From Pantoea sp. Mb-10 (GTDB lineage: Bacteria > Pseudomonadota > Gammaproteobacteria > Enterobacterales > Enterobacteriaceae): DNA of 64,000 nucleotides. A program made the position numbers and the translations under genes. The notes below the pieces were generated by a model, which was given only the letters and a program-made list of their open reading frames with translations, made no database searches and had not been told where the DNA came from. Location: contig NZ_JAJSDX010000009.1 in the NCBI RefSeq assembly GCF_021272205.1, forward strand, positions 1-64,000. Reading direction: 5' to 3'. Below, piece by piece: positions 7,895-18,388 of the stretch. Numbering within the stretch: the stretch's first letter is position 1; every line of letters starts with the position of its first letter.

Positions 7895-9988
7895 GTGTCA
7901 CACATTCACATAACACCGCTGCTAAAATGCAGTATGACCGTTCTGGCGCTACTGATGACGCCGCTTACGTTACAGGCTCAGGATAACGCGACTGAAGCGT
8001 CGCAGGGCACCCAAGAGAAGCTTAATGTGGATGCCGCCGACCAACAATCACCGGGCACCACCCACACCACGGATGAAGCGACGTCTGGCGATACGGGGCA
8101 AGGCGCTGCCTCTGCCGCGCCTCCTGGCTCACCCTTGGTGCCGCAGAGCGCCACCTGGGACAGCTTTCACGGTCAGCTCAACGCACAAAAATACAGCCCC
8201 CTGAAGCAGATCACCGCAGAGAACGTCGGCAAGCTAAAAAAAGTGTGGGAGTTTCACACCGGCGACGTTTCAGATGGCGAAGGCGACACGCCTGCGACCG
8301 TCTGGTCGGCTACGCCTATTTTTGCCAATGAGACGATTTATATTGGAACACCTTTCGATCGGCTGATTGCGCTCGATCCCGGCACCGGCAAAGAGAAGTG
8401 GCACTACGACACAAAATCACCGCGCAAGGCACTGACGCAGCCGGTGCTGAAAAACCGCGGCGTTTCCTACTGGCAGGCTAAGCATCCGGTGGCTGGCGAA
8501 GCCTGTCAGAAAATCGTCTATATGGGCACGGTGGATGCCAAACTTTACGCACTTGATGCCGATTCCGGCAAACCGTGTGAACAATTCGCGGATGGCGGCG
8601 TGCTGAATGTTGATCAATGGAACACCGTGAATGCCAAATACCCGCTTTCACTGCTGCAGCCGCCTACCGTCGTCGGCGACCATCTGCTGATCGGCTGGGC
8701 AGGCAAAGACTGGGCCTACGCCGAAGCGCCTCCAGGCACGGTGTTCGCGATTAACGCCAAAACCGGGGAACGTGAATGGACATTCGAGGCTCTGCCCGCC
8801 GATATTCGCGCGCGTACCGGTACGGCCAACGTCTGGACGCATATGTCAGCAGACGAAGCAAACGGCCTGGTGTATCTGCCGGTTTCCTCACCGTCGCCTA
8901 ACTATTGGGGCGGTAACCGCACCGCGCCTATCCCGCTGGCAACCTCAACCACCGCGCTGGATATCAACACCGGCAAGGTAGTGTGGTCGCGCCAGTGGGT
9001 GCACCATGACGTTTGGGATTACGATATCAACTCCGCGCCCACGCTGATGGATATCACCGTTAACGGCAAGCCGATCCCGGCGCTGATTCAGGCGACCAAG
9101 CAAGGCTTCCTGTTTGTGGTCAATCGCCTCACCGGCGAGGATGTATGGCCGATTGAGGAGCGGCCGGTGCCGCAGGGCGATGGTTCGGTACAGGGTGAAA
9201 AGCTTTCGCCTACCCAGCCGTTCCCAACCAAGCCCGCACCGCTGCTGGATCAGTCTAAAAAGCCGGCCATCTGGACACTGGCCGATATCGTGGGAGCCGG
9301 ACAGTGTTCGCGCCTGTGGGACAAGCTGCGCTATGACGGCATGTACACGCCCCCTACCACGCAAGGCGAAGGGGCGTTGACCTATCCCGACAGCGCCGGC
9401 GGCGTACAGTGGGGCGGCGTGGCGTTTGACCCGCAGAGTCAAGTTGCCGTGGTCAATACGTCGCACATTGTTCAGTACGTGAAGCTCTACAGCCGTGAAG
9501 ATTACGATAAGGCAGATAAAAACGCGGGTAACGAAAGCGGCTTTGCCCCACAGGAGGGCGCGCCTTACGGTCTGCGGCTGAATGTGGCCAATAACTGGCT
9601 TGGCATGCCGTGCTGGCAGCCGCCGTTTGGGGAGATTGTGGCGTTGGACATGCACACCGGTGACGTCAAGTGGCGTCGTCCGGTGGGTGCGTCGCAGCAG
9701 TACGGCTTCTTTATGCCGGAGAGCTGGGGATCGCCGACCATTGGCGGCCCGGCGGTCACAGCCGGTGGCGTGATCTTCATTGGCGCATCAATGGACGCCA
9801 AAGTGCGCGCCTATTCGTTGGCCAATGGCGAAGAGCTATGGTCGGATCAGGTTGAAGCGCCGGCCGTGGCTAACCCCTCGGTGTATGAGTACAAAGGCCG
9901 TCAATACGTCGCCTTTGTGGCCGGCGGCAATACCATTCTGAAGGATCAGGTAGGCGATCAGGTGGTAGTCTACGCACTGCCGCAATAA
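7895..9988 (+). CDS. Periplasmic PQQ-dependent polyol/sugar dehydrogenase (SldA-like)
   Basis: Quinoprotein of the membrane-bound glucose/quinate/shikimate/polyol dehydrogenase family. It oxidises a sugar, polyol or cyclitol in the periplasm and feeds electrons to ubiquinone. A signal peptide (1-29, ending LTLQAQ) is followed by a low-complexity Ser/Thr/Ala/Gly linker to about residue 80, then the eight-bladed propeller beginning WDSFHGQLNAQKYSPLKQI. Family marks include VWSATPIF, GTPFDRLIALDPGTGK, HHDVWDYDINSAPTLMDI and WGSPTIGGPAVTAGGVIFIGA. Unlike Gcd it has no built-in membrane domain; that is supplied by the preceding gene. The GTG start follows GAGGAG. Exact substrate unknown. Confidence 0.87.
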   Translation: MSHIHITPLLKCSMTVLALLMTPLTLQAQDNATEASQGTQEKLNVDAADQQSPGTTHTTDEATSGDTGQGAASAAPPGSPLVPQSATWDSFHGQLNAQKYSPLKQITAENVGKLKKVWEFHTGDVSDGEGDTPATVWSATPIFANETIYIGTPFDRLIALDPGTGKEKWHYDTKSPRKALTQPVLKNRGVSYWQAKHPVAGEACQKIVYMGTVDAKLYALDADSGKPCEQFADGGVLNVDQWNTVNAKYPLSLLQPPTVVGDHLLIGWAGKDWAYAEAPPGTVFAINAKTGEREWTFEALPADIRARTGTANVWTHMSADEANGLVYLPVSSPSPNYWGGNRTAPIPLATSTTALDINTGKVVWSRQWVHHDVWDYDINSAPTLMDITVNGKPIPALIQATKQGFLFVVNRLTGEDVWPIEERPVPQGDGSVQGEKLSPTQPFPTKPAPLLDQSKKPAIWTLADIVGAGQCSRLWDKLRYDGMYTPPTTQGEGALTYPDSAGGVQWGGVAFDPQSQVAVVNTSHIVQYVKLYSREDYDKADKNAGNESGFAPQEGAPYGLRLNVANNWLGMPCWQPPFGEIVALDMHTGDVKWRRPVGASQQYGFFMPESWGSPTIGGPAVTAGGVIFIGASMDAKVRAYSLANGEELWSDQVEAPAVANPSVYEYKGRQYVAFVAGGNTILKDQVGDQVVVYALPQ

Positions 9989-10013
9989 GCGTCTGACGCG
10001 GTTGCCGCGTCTG

Positions 10014-10050
10014 TTCTCCCCGCCGTCGCCAAAGACGATGGCGGGGAGAA
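10014..10050. terminator. Bidirectional terminator between PQQ dehydrogenase and budC
   Basis: Inverted repeat with 15-base arms (10014-10028 and 10036-10050, one G-T wobble) and a 7-base loop, between two convergent genes. Confidence 0.8.
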
Positions 10051-10070
10051 AGGCCTAACACCCGCGTCAC

Positions 10071-10868
<798 letters not shown>

Positions 10869-12548
10869 TTACAGGATCTGGCTTAAATGAAGCTGGCTCA
10901 TCAGGAGCGGGTTATCGCGGTAATCAACCGGCACCGCGACCACCGCCGGACCGTTAACATCCATGGCGCGACGCAGCGTCGGCTCCAGCTCCGCGGCGCT
11001 GTTGACGGCAAAGCCCGCCGCACCAAACGCTTCGGCATAGGCCTTGAAGTCCACCGGGCCAAATTGGACGCCGGAGACGCGCTGGTATTTTTTCTCTTCC
11101 TGAATCGCCACCATGTTGTAGGCGTTATCAACCCAGATAATGTGCAAAATATTGGCCCCAAGACGGACGGCGGTCTCCAGCTCCATGCTGGATTGCAAGA
11201 AGCCACCATCTCCGGACACCGACACCACTTTGCGCGTGGGATCCACCAGCCAGGCGCCAATGGCCCACGGCAGCGCGACGCCCATGGTCTGTTGCCCATT
11301 GGAGATCATGATTTGCCGTGCCCGGAAGCTATACAGATAGCGGGCTATCCAGATATGGAAGCTGCCCATGTCCACCGTCAGGCTCACATCGCTGTTCACG
11401 ATATCCTGCATGGCGCGCACAATGCGCAGCGGATGCAGAGCAAACTGGTCCAGACTTGCCCCTTGCAGCGCAAGCAGTTGACGCTGTTGTTGGCGATCGT
11501 TGAGCACCGCGGCGCTCGCCTCGCTCAGCTGCAGCGGGCTGGTGACCCGGTCGGCGATCTTGCGCACCGTCTGCGCAATGTCTCCGACCAGTTCGGCATC
11601 GGGCAGATAGCGGTTATCGGTGTCGGCAGGCAGCACGTCAATGTGGACCAAAATGGCGCTGCCGCTATTCCACATCGCCGGCTCGTATTCCACCGGGCTG
11701 TAGCCGATGGTGATGATCAGATCGGCCTGCTGCAGTAAGCGATCGCCAGCCTGGTTATTAAACAGCCCTACGCGACCGGCAAAGCGGGAAAAGTGCTCCT
11801 GCCGCACCGCACCCGCCGCCTGATAGGTGCTGGTAACCGGGATCCGCGTTTTACTCAACAGCGCATGGATAGCCTCGCTGTTTTCCGGCTGGCTGGCCAT
11901 TAACCCCAGCAGGATAACCGGGTTTTTCGCCCGGGCGATTTCACGGCTGACCGCGTCAATAAGCGCGTCCGGTGCGGCACCCAGCTGAATGTGTCCCGAG
12001 GTATGCAGTGGCGCGCCGGTGACGGGCTGATCGACAATGTCCTGCGGCAGGCTCACAAAGGCTGCGCCGCCGCGGCCGTTTTCCGCGTGTCGAAATGCGT
12101 TTGAAACGCACTCCGCCAGCGCTGGCGCATCCGTGACCTCAACGGCAAATTTGGTGACCGGACGAAACATCGCCACCGTGTCCAGACTCTGGTGAACCTG
12201 CTTCGCGCTGTCGGCCCGTTTCACCGCACCACCCAGCGCCACCAGCGGATCGCCCTCACTGGTAGCCGTGGCCATGCCGGTAACAAGGTTGGAGCAACCG
12301 GGTCCGGAGGTGACCAGCGCCACACCCGCCTTGCCCGTTAAACGGCCCACGGCGGCAGCCATAAACGCAGCGTTGGCCTCGTGGCGTACGGGAATAAGTT
12401 GAATAGGGGAGTCCACCAGGGAATCAAAGACTTTGTCGATTTTCGCGCCGGGAATGCCAAAGACATGCTCAACGCCTTGGGTTTCCAGCTGCGCCACTAC
12501 CAGATCGGCACCGCTGTTCCAGCGCGTAGGGGTTTTTACTGTTTTCAT
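10869..12548 (-). CDS. budB: Catabolic acetolactate synthase
   Basis: Thiamine diphosphate enzyme that condenses two pyruvates to 2-acetolactate. The 559 residues match the FAD-independent catabolic form: [13 protein letters not shown], the [10 protein letters not shown] segment with the catalytic glutamate, [12 protein letters not shown], and the ThDP/Mg motif [21 protein letters not shown] with the downstream asparagine-rich VDNAYNMV. Second gene of budABC, 14 bases after budA. Confidence 0.95.
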   Translation of the reverse strand: MKTVKTPTRWNSGADLVVAQLETQGVEHVFGIPGAKIDKVFDSLVDSPIQLIPVRHEANAAFMAAAVGRLTGKAGVALVTSGPGCSNLVTGMATATSEGDPLVALGGAVKRADSAKQVHQSLDTVAMFRPVTKFAVEVTDAPALAECVSNAFRHAENGRGGAAFVSLPQDIVDQPVTGAPLHTSGHIQLGAAPDALIDAVSREIARAKNPVILLGLMASQPENSEAIHALLSKTRIPVTSTYQAAGAVRQEHFSRFAGRVGLFNNQAGDRLLQQADLIITIGYSPVEYEPAMWNSGSAILVHIDVLPADTDNRYLPDAELVGDIAQTVRKIADRVTSPLQLSEASAAVLNDRQQQRQLLALQGASLDQFALHPLRIVRAMQDIVNSDVSLTVDMGSFHIWIARYLYSFRARQIMISNGQQTMGVALPWAIGAWLVDPTRKVVSVSGDGGFLQSSMELETAVRLGANILHIIWVDNAYNMVAIQEEKKYQRVSGVQFGPVDFKAYAEAFGAAGFAVNSAAELEPTLRRAMDVNGPAVVAVPVDYRDNPLLMSQLHLSQIL

Positions 12549-12562
12549 CGCATCCTCTTCGG

Positions 12563-13345
12563 TTAGCTTTCAACGGCCCGGATCGCCTCATCCAGGTTAT
12601 CCGGCGTCAGGTCGGCCTGCAGAAATTCACGGTCCTGTGGTAAATCCACCACCAGTTTGCTGATGGCACCAAAGGTCAGCGTGCCCTGCTCCAGGACGTA
12701 GTCCAGAATGTGGCCGCCCCCCTGGCGATCATCAGTAATAAAATGTTCGTGATAGCCCGCCACGTTAATTCCCTGCATGTACTGTGGCGTACGAAAGCCG
12801 ATCAGTTCGCCGCTGCGCGACGTGAAATCAAACGTGGGCTGGTTGTTAATCACATCCGGCATCGCGCGGTAGGGCCGACACTGGCAGGGCACCGTACGGG
12901 TGCGTACGGCGGTGAAACGGCCGCTAATGCGTAACGCGCAGAACTGGTTATCCGAGGTGATTTGCGCGTCGATAACGCGGTGCACGTCCTCGCGAGAGGC
13001 GGTACGGTCAAAGCAAAACTGATGCTCGGGTGTAAAAAAGGTCATCACGGCAAACGGCGTTTTCTGGTTCGGGCTGGCAGGGCGGGCGCTGCCATCCGCG
13101 CGCAGCTGATAGACCTGGCGATCAAAGGCGATCAACTCGCCATCCAGCTGATTGAAGGTACCCAGCCCGAAATCGCCTTTTTGCAGCAGCTGCGCCACCG
13201 TGGTCGTGCCGTCATAAACGCCGTGGAGAAGCGCGCTCATTAAAGAGGTTTGATAGATAACCTTTTCTGCCGATTCATCCGCCAGTAGGGCGATTGTTTC
13301 CGTAAGCTGACCTTCACAAGAACAATCAGATACAAAATTACTCAT
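12563..13345 (-). CDS. budA: Alpha-acetolactate decarboxylase
   Basis: Decarboxylates 2-acetolactate to acetoin. Of about 260 residues, recognisable family blocks are [46 protein letters not shown], the [17 protein letters not shown] region and [30 protein letters not shown] with the zinc-binding histidines. The start at 13345 is preferred over 13357 because it matches the length of known BudA proteins. First gene of the operon, divergent from budR. Confidence 0.93.
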   Translation of the reverse strand: MSNFVSDCSCEGQLTETIALLADESAEKVIYQTSLMSALLHGVYDGTTTVAQLLQKGDFGLGTFNQLDGELIAFDRQVYQLRADGSARPASPNQKTPFAVMTFFTPEHQFCFDRTASREDVHRVIDAQITSDNQFCALRISGRFTAVRTRTVPCQCRPYRAMPDVINNQPTFDFTSRSGELIGFRTPQYMQGINVAGYHEHFITDDRQGGGHILDYVLEQGTLTFGAISKLVVDLPQDREFLQADLTPDNLDEAIRAVES

Positions 13346-13449
13346 GCGCTGCCTCACAAAAAAATAGTTAAGCCGTGTTAACCTTATAGTGAGCCAGCGA
13401 GCTCAAGGTATCCAATAGCAAACCCTGTTAACTTCGAGACGTTTTTGAT

Positions 13450-14367
13450 ATGGAACTGCGTCATCTGCGTTATTTTGTCGCCGTGGCCGAGACGCTGCAT
13501 TTCACCCGCGCTGCAGAGATGCTGGGCATGTCTCAGCCGCCGCTCAGCCAGCAAATTCAGCGGCTTGAGCATGAAATCGGTACACCATTGTTAAAGCGCG
13601 AAACGCGCGGGGTCTCGCTGACGGAAGCCGGCAGCGCCTTTCTGCCAGATGCCCTGCAAATCGTGCAGCTTGCCGATCACGCGCTGGAGAAAGCGCGCGG
13701 TGTGGCGCGCGGCATGAGCGGGCAAATGTCGCTGGGCTTCGCCAGTTCAGTGGCGTTTGCCGCCCCGGTGTTTGACCTGATACAGCGGTTCAAAGCGCGC
13801 TATCCCGCCATGGTGCTGAGCACGCGCGAAGAGAATATGGCCCTGCTGATGCAGGATTTACGGGAAGGATTGCTCGATGCGGCGTTTATTCGCCTGCCCT
13901 GCGAGAGCAGCAATGCGTTCAACCTCCATGTGATCGCCACCGAACGCATGCTGATTGCGCTGCCTGCCGGGCATCCGCTGAGCGGACAGCGCAGCGTTGC
14001 GTTAAGCGCGCTGGCCGGAGAGGCGCTGGTGATGTTTCCCCGCGATGTGGCGCCCAGCTTGTATGAATTGATCGTCAGTACCTGCCTGCGGGCCGGGTTT
14101 GACACCGCACGGATACAACAAGCCCCGCAGATCGGTTCCTCATTGGGGATGGTGGGTGCAGGGGGCGGCGTGGCGCTGGTGCCCCACTCAATGGCCTGCG
14201 TGAACAATCCTCACGTGGTGTTCTGTGAGATAGAAAATAACACGCTGTTTACGGATATCGCCTTTGCGTGGCGTTATTCGCATCCGGCCCGCACGGTCAT
14301 GCACATGCTGAGCGTCATCCGCGAAAAGCGTCCCACCCCAGATGCCACAAGGGCTGCGGACGGATAA
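13450..14367 (+). CDS. budR: LysR-type activator of the bud operon
   Basis: A 305-residue LysR-family regulator: N-terminal winged helix-turn-helix (residues 1-60, HFTRAAEMLGMSQPPLSQQIQRLE) and a substrate-binding effector domain (about 90-290). It is transcribed divergently from budABC across a 104-base intergenic region, the arrangement of BudR/AlsR, which activate butanediol genes in response to acetate and low pH. Assignment rests on family plus location. Confidence 0.88.
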   Translation: MELRHLRYFVAVAETLHFTRAAEMLGMSQPPLSQQIQRLEHEIGTPLLKRETRGVSLTEAGSAFLPDALQIVQLADHALEKARGVARGMSGQMSLGFASSVAFAAPVFDLIQRFKARYPAMVLSTREENMALLMQDLREGLLDAAFIRLPCESSNAFNLHVIATERMLIALPAGHPLSGQRSVALSALAGEALVMFPRDVAPSLYELIVSTCLRAGFDTARIQQAPQIGSSLGMVGAGGGVALVPHSMACVNNPHVVFCEIENNTLFTDIAFAWRYSHPARTVMHMLSVIREKRPTPDATRAADG

Positions 14368-14386
14368 ACATCCAGACTTCCAAATA

Positions 14387-14407
14387 AACATGAATTTCCT
14401 TCATGTT
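14387..14407 (+). terminator. Hairpin after budR
   Basis: Perfect 8-base inverted repeat AACATGAA / TTCATGTT with a 5-base loop, 20 bases after the budR stop. No strong T-run follows. Confidence 0.5.
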
Positions 14408-14542
14408 CGGTGAAATTAAATCACTGTTTTTCCCACTGCGTTACGGGCATAACGTAGTCATACCCGCCGACAACACACGAGATAAACCGGCTGCTTCACG
14501 CAAAACCAGCGCGTTTAGATCAATATTAGGATACCGATTGCC

Positions 14543-15529
14543 ATGAACAACGAATTGACCTTTGCGGTAAAAAGCCTGCGTTTCGATGAGAACTACAATC
14601 CCTCAGAGAACACACGTATCACCACCAACTTTGCCAATTTGGCGCGCGGCGATAAGCGCCAGGAGAATTTACGCAATGCGCTGGTGATGATGAATAACCG
14701 CTTTAATTCGCTGGCCCAGTGGGATAACCCTAAAAGCGATCGGTATGCTGTTGAGCTGGATATCATCTCGGTGGTGTTGAACATTGCGCATGACGGACGC
14801 CAGGACGCTTTTCCCGCCATTGAAATCCTGAAAACCACCATTGTGGATACCCTGTCCGGGCAGCGCAGCGAAGGTATTGTGGGCAATAATTTCTCTTCCT
14901 ACGTGCGTGATTACGATTTCAGCGTGCTGCTGCCGGAGCACAATCAGCAGCAGACCCACTTCAGCCTGCCTGAAAACTTTGGCGACCTGCACGGAAACAT
15001 TTTCAAAGCGTTCCTGAAATCGGATGCCTACAAACAGCAGTTCAGCAAAGCGCCGGTGATCTGCCTGAGCGTCTCCAGCAAGAATACCTATCACCGCACC
15101 ACCAATATCCACCCGGTATTAGGAGTTGAGTATCTGCAGGAGGACGCGCGTTCGTTAACCGATTACTACTTCGGCAAAATGGGCCTGGAAGTGCGTTATT
15201 TCATGCCGCCCAACAGCGCCGCTCCGCTGGCGTTCTACTTCATGGGCGATCTGCTGCGCGATTACAGCGATCTTGAACTGATCGGCACCATCGCTACCAT
15301 GGAAACGTTCCAGAAGATCTACCGCCCAGAGATCTACAATGCTAACTCACCAGCAGGGCAATGCTACCAGCCAAGCCTGACGCAGCAAGATTACTCCCTG
15401 ACGCGCATCGTTTATGACCGCGAAGAGCGCAGCCTGCTGGCCGTTGAACAAGGAAAATTTACCGAGGCGAATTTCATTAAGCCTTACCAAACGATCCTGG
15501 AAGCCTGGTCTGCACAGTCTGCTCTGTAA
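14543..15529 (+). CDS. mesX: MesX-family partner of methionine synthase (DUF1852)
   Basis: A 328-residue protein of the DUF1852 family, recognised from MNNELTFAVKSLRFDENYNPSENTRITTNFANLARG-type sequence and its position immediately before a short MetE-like protein. In characterised bacteria the DUF1852 protein MesX is required for the folate-independent methionine synthase MesD, and the pair needs oxygen; the methyl donor is not established. Here the two genes are 24 bases apart and surely co-transcribed. No signal peptide, so cytoplasmic. Confidence 0.82.
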   Translation: MNNELTFAVKSLRFDENYNPSENTRITTNFANLARGDKRQENLRNALVMMNNRFNSLAQWDNPKSDRYAVELDIISVVLNIAHDGRQDAFPAIEILKTTIVDTLSGQRSEGIVGNNFSSYVRDYDFSVLLPEHNQQQTHFSLPENFGDLHGNIFKAFLKSDAYKQQFSKAPVICLSVSSKNTYHRTTNIHPVLGVEYLQEDARSLTDYYFGKMGLEVRYFMPPNSAAPLAFYFMGDLLRDYSDLELIGTIATMETFQKIYRPEIYNANSPAGQCYQPSLTQQDYSLTRIVYDREERSLLAVEQGKFTEANFIKPYQTILEAWSAQSAL

Positions 15530-15553
15530 TTTATTTTAAAAAGGTTATTTGTG

Positions 15554-16585
15554 ATGAAAAAGTTATTACCTACGTCAACGTCCGGCAGCTTACCGAAACC
15601 CTCCTGGCTGGCTCAGCCGGAAACGCTGTGGTCGCCGTGGAAACTGCAGGATGGCGAGCTGGTGGATGGCAAACGGGATGCGCTGCGCCTGTGTCTGGAC
15701 GATCAGCTGCGCGCCGGGATCGACATTGTCAGCGATGGCGAACAGACCCGCCAGCATTTCGTCACCACCTTTATTGAACACCTCGACGGCGTGGATTTTG
15801 AAAAGCGTGAGATCGTCAAAATTCGTAACCGCTACGAGGCAAGCGTGCCAAGCGTCGTGGGCGACGTGGCGCGTCAGAAGCCCGTCTTCGTGGACGACGC
15901 AAAATTTCTGCGTCAGCTCACAGACCAGCCCATTAAATGGGCGCTGCCGGGCCCGATGACCATGATCGACACGCTGTACGACGGCCATTACAAAAGCCGC
16001 GAAAAACTGGCGTGGAAGTTTGCTGAAATCCTGAACCAGGAAGCCAAAGAGCTTGAAGCCGCTGGCGTAGACATCATTCAGTTCGATGAGCCGGCGTTTA
16101 ACGTGTTCTTCGACGAAGTGAACGACTGGGGTATTGCCGCGCTGGAAAAGGCGGTAGAAGGGCTAAAATGCGAAACCGCGGTGCATATCTGCTACGGCTA
16201 TGGCATTAAAGCCAACACCGACTGGAAAAAAACGCTGGGCTCCGAGTGGCGCCAGTATGAAGAGATTTTCCCCAAGCTGCAGAAATCCGCCATTGATATC
16301 GTGTCGCTGGAGTGCCAGAACTCCCGCGTGCCAATGGAGCTGATTGAACTGATTCGCGGTAAAAAAGTGATGGTCGGGGCGATCGATGTTGCCACCCACG
16401 CCATCGAAACGCCGGAGCAGGTCGCCGAGACGCTGCGCAAAGCCCTGCAGTTCGTGGATGCCGATAAACTTTATCCGTGCACTAACTGCGGCATGACGCC
16501 ATTACCGCGCCACGTGGCCAACGGTAAACTCAACGCCCTGAGCGCCGGCGCAGAGATTGTGCGTCGCGAACTGCTGGCGAAGTAA
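15554..16585 (+). CDS. mesD: Folate-independent methionine synthase (MesD-type core MetE)
   Basis: A MetE C-terminal-domain-like protein of 343 residues that lacks the N-terminal folate-binding half of MetE. It carries the zinc/homocysteine site: HICYGYG (His and Cys), the ECQNSR glutamate, and CTNCGMTPLP near the C-terminus (third zinc ligand cysteine). Being preceded by DUF1852 places it in the MesD group. ATG 15554 is taken as start after AAGG at about 15541; a GTG at 15551 is also possible. Confidence 0.83.
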   Translation: MKKLLPTSTSGSLPKPSWLAQPETLWSPWKLQDGELVDGKRDALRLCLDDQLRAGIDIVSDGEQTRQHFVTTFIEHLDGVDFEKREIVKIRNRYEASVPSVVGDVARQKPVFVDDAKFLRQLTDQPIKWALPGPMTMIDTLYDGHYKSREKLAWKFAEILNQEAKELEAAGVDIIQFDEPAFNVFFDEVNDWGIAALEKAVEGLKCETAVHICYGYGIKANTDWKKTLGSEWRQYEEIFPKLQKSAIDIVSLECQNSRVPMELIELIRGKKVMVGAIDVATHAIETPEQVAETLRKALQFVDADKLYPCTNCGMTPLPRHVANGKLNALSAGAEIVRRELLAK

Positions 16586-17167
16586 GCGCCGTCTTATCCG
16601 GCTGAGCCGCTCGAGAACCTGACCGCGTGTATGAAGCCGGAACGTCACACAGCGATCCGCCACCTTCCGCCAATTGCGGAGGGTGGCGCACCTGTTCCGA
16701 AAACATAGCGGCCCGCCAGGAGCCTGTGAACATGTCATAGGCGGGTGAAGGGCAGCTATGCTGGACAGCCGCGAAGAGGGGATTCCGCCTCGCAAACTAC
16801 GGTGACAGCCCTTTATTTATTCACATGTCATTCTATCCCCGAAGAATTGAATAAAAGCCGCGGGCGCTTATCTTAATATCCCCCCCTAAAATTGGAAACC
16901 TGATCATTTTTTAATTTCAGATGTCAGGACTTTATTCACTTATTCATCATACCTTCGGTTATTTAACCCACTAGTGATGCCAGCAAATTTTTTTCAAAAA
17001 AATCCTAATTTAAATAATGAATGAGCTTTGCATGCATTGTTATAACTCCCTCTATTTACTTACTTCTTTCCAACTGATTAATATCGCTTTACAGATGTTA
17101 ATTAATGTCATGCCCTCGATGCCCGTCAAAAACATTTGATGCCTTTTCTATATTTAACGGAAGCAAA
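16586..17167. other. Intergenic region before the organosulfur operon
   Basis: About 580 bases without a convincing gene. A terminator-like hairpin at 16659-16687 (12-base arms, one wobble, 5-base loop) probably ends mesXD. The right half is AT-rich and must contain the promoter of the sfnB operon. A weak GG-N10-GC pair (GG at 16780-16781, GC at 16792-16793) was seen, but it fits the sigma54 consensus poorly. Confidence 0.5.
16659..16687 (+). terminator. Terminator-like hairpin after mesD
   Basis: Inverted repeat 16659-16670 / 16676-16687 with one wobble pair and a 5-base loop, 74 bases after the mesD stop. Confidence 0.6.
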
Positions 17168-18379
17168 ATGAATCCATTTTCAAGCGCCCCTGAAACACAC
17201 CGCGCGGCAGTCATAACCCAAAGCGATCGGGCTATTGACGCTGCGCGTTCACTGGCTGAACAAGCAAAACCGGGTGCGATGATTCGTGACCAGCAGCGGA
17301 TCTATCCCCGCGCGCTGCTTGACCAATTTACGCGGCTTGGATTGGGCAGCATTAGCGTTCCACGCCGCTTCGGCGGTGGCGGGCTGGGTTATCAAACCGT
17401 GGCGGACGTGTTCCGTATTATTTCCGCCAGCGATCCCTCGCTTGGCCAAATTCCACAAAATCATTTTGGTTTGATTCAGTTCATTCTCGGCGAAGGGAAT
17501 GAGCAACAGCAGCTTCAATTGCTGCAAGCCATCGTCAGCGGCAAACGGCTCGGCAATGGTGGTCCCGAAAAAAATACGCGTCATACGCGGGACATCAAGG
17601 CGCGGCTAGTCAGCCAGGGGCAGGAGAAACGATTAAGCGGTGAGAAGTTCTATTCCACCGGGGCGTTATTTGCAGACATTTTGGTTACCACTGCACTCGA
17701 AGAGAATGATCGGCCAGCGATGGCATTTATTCCCTTGCCCGCGGACGGCGTAGAGATCATCGATGACTGGTCTGGCATGGGACAACGCACCACAGCCAGC
17801 GGCACGGTAAAACTTGATCGCGTAGCCGTTGATGCAGCCTTAATTATCCCCTTGCCGCCGTCTGAAAAACCGTCCTTACGGGGTCCGGTGTCACAGCTCA
17901 TTCAGGCGGCAATTGATGCCGGGATCGCTCAGGGTGCGCTGGACGATGCGCTTGAGTTCGTCCGCAGTAGCTCACGACCGTGGGTGGACGCGGGCGTAGC
18001 GCGCAACGCAGACGATCCCTACATCCTCGCTGATATTGGCCGCATCAGTACCGAACTGAGCGCCGCCAATGCGCTGCTGAAACGGGCGGCAAAAGTGCTG
18101 GATTCCATTGATCCACATGCACTGACCGCTGAAAACAGCGCAGAGGCTTCTATTGCCGTGGCGGAAGCCAAAGTGCTGACCACCGACATCGCGTTACGCG
18201 CCAGTGAAAAGCTGCTGGAATGGGGCGGAAGTCGCGCCACGCTGCTGCAGCACGGGCTGGATCGCCACTGGCGCAATGCGCGTACTCACACCTTGCACGA
18301 TCCGGTGCGTTGGAAAACCCATGCGATCGGCAACTACTACCTCAATGCGATCTGCCCTGCGCGTCATGCATGGATTTAA
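17168..18379 (+). CDS. SfnB/DszC-type flavin-dependent sulfur-acquisition oxidoreductase (copy 1)
   Basis: About 403 residues with the acyl-CoA dehydrogenase fold of SfnB/DszC flavin monooxygenases, which act on organosulfur compounds such as sulfones using reduced flavin. Visible blocks: GLGSISVPRRFGG, SLGQIPQNHFG, LSGEKFYSTGALFAD, DDWSGMGQRTTASGTV and the C-terminal DRHWRNARTHTLHDPVRWK. The ATG at 17168 follows GGAAG at good spacing; an upstream in-frame start at 17105 lacks this. First gene of a six-gene operon that runs to 23504. Confidence 0.82.
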   Translation: MNPFSSAPETHRAAVITQSDRAIDAARSLAEQAKPGAMIRDQQRIYPRALLDQFTRLGLGSISVPRRFGGGGLGYQTVADVFRIISASDPSLGQIPQNHFGLIQFILGEGNEQQQLQLLQAIVSGKRLGNGGPEKNTRHTRDIKARLVSQGQEKRLSGEKFYSTGALFADILVTTALEENDRPAMAFIPLPADGVEIIDDWSGMGQRTTASGTVKLDRVAVDAALIIPLPPSEKPSLRGPVSQLIQAAIDAGIAQGALDDALEFVRSSSRPWVDAGVARNADDPYILADIGRISTELSAANALLKRAAKVLDSIDPHALTAENSAEASIAVAEAKVLTTDIALRASEKLLEWGGSRATLLQHGLDRHWRNARTHTLHDPVRWKTHAIGNYYLNAICPARHAWI

Positions 18380-18388
18380 GGAGAAAGG

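Noticed and set aside
16780..16793. GG-N10-GC as a second sigma54 promoter for the sfnB operon
   Set aside because: Flanking bases fit the consensus poorly, and it lies about 375 bases from the gene.
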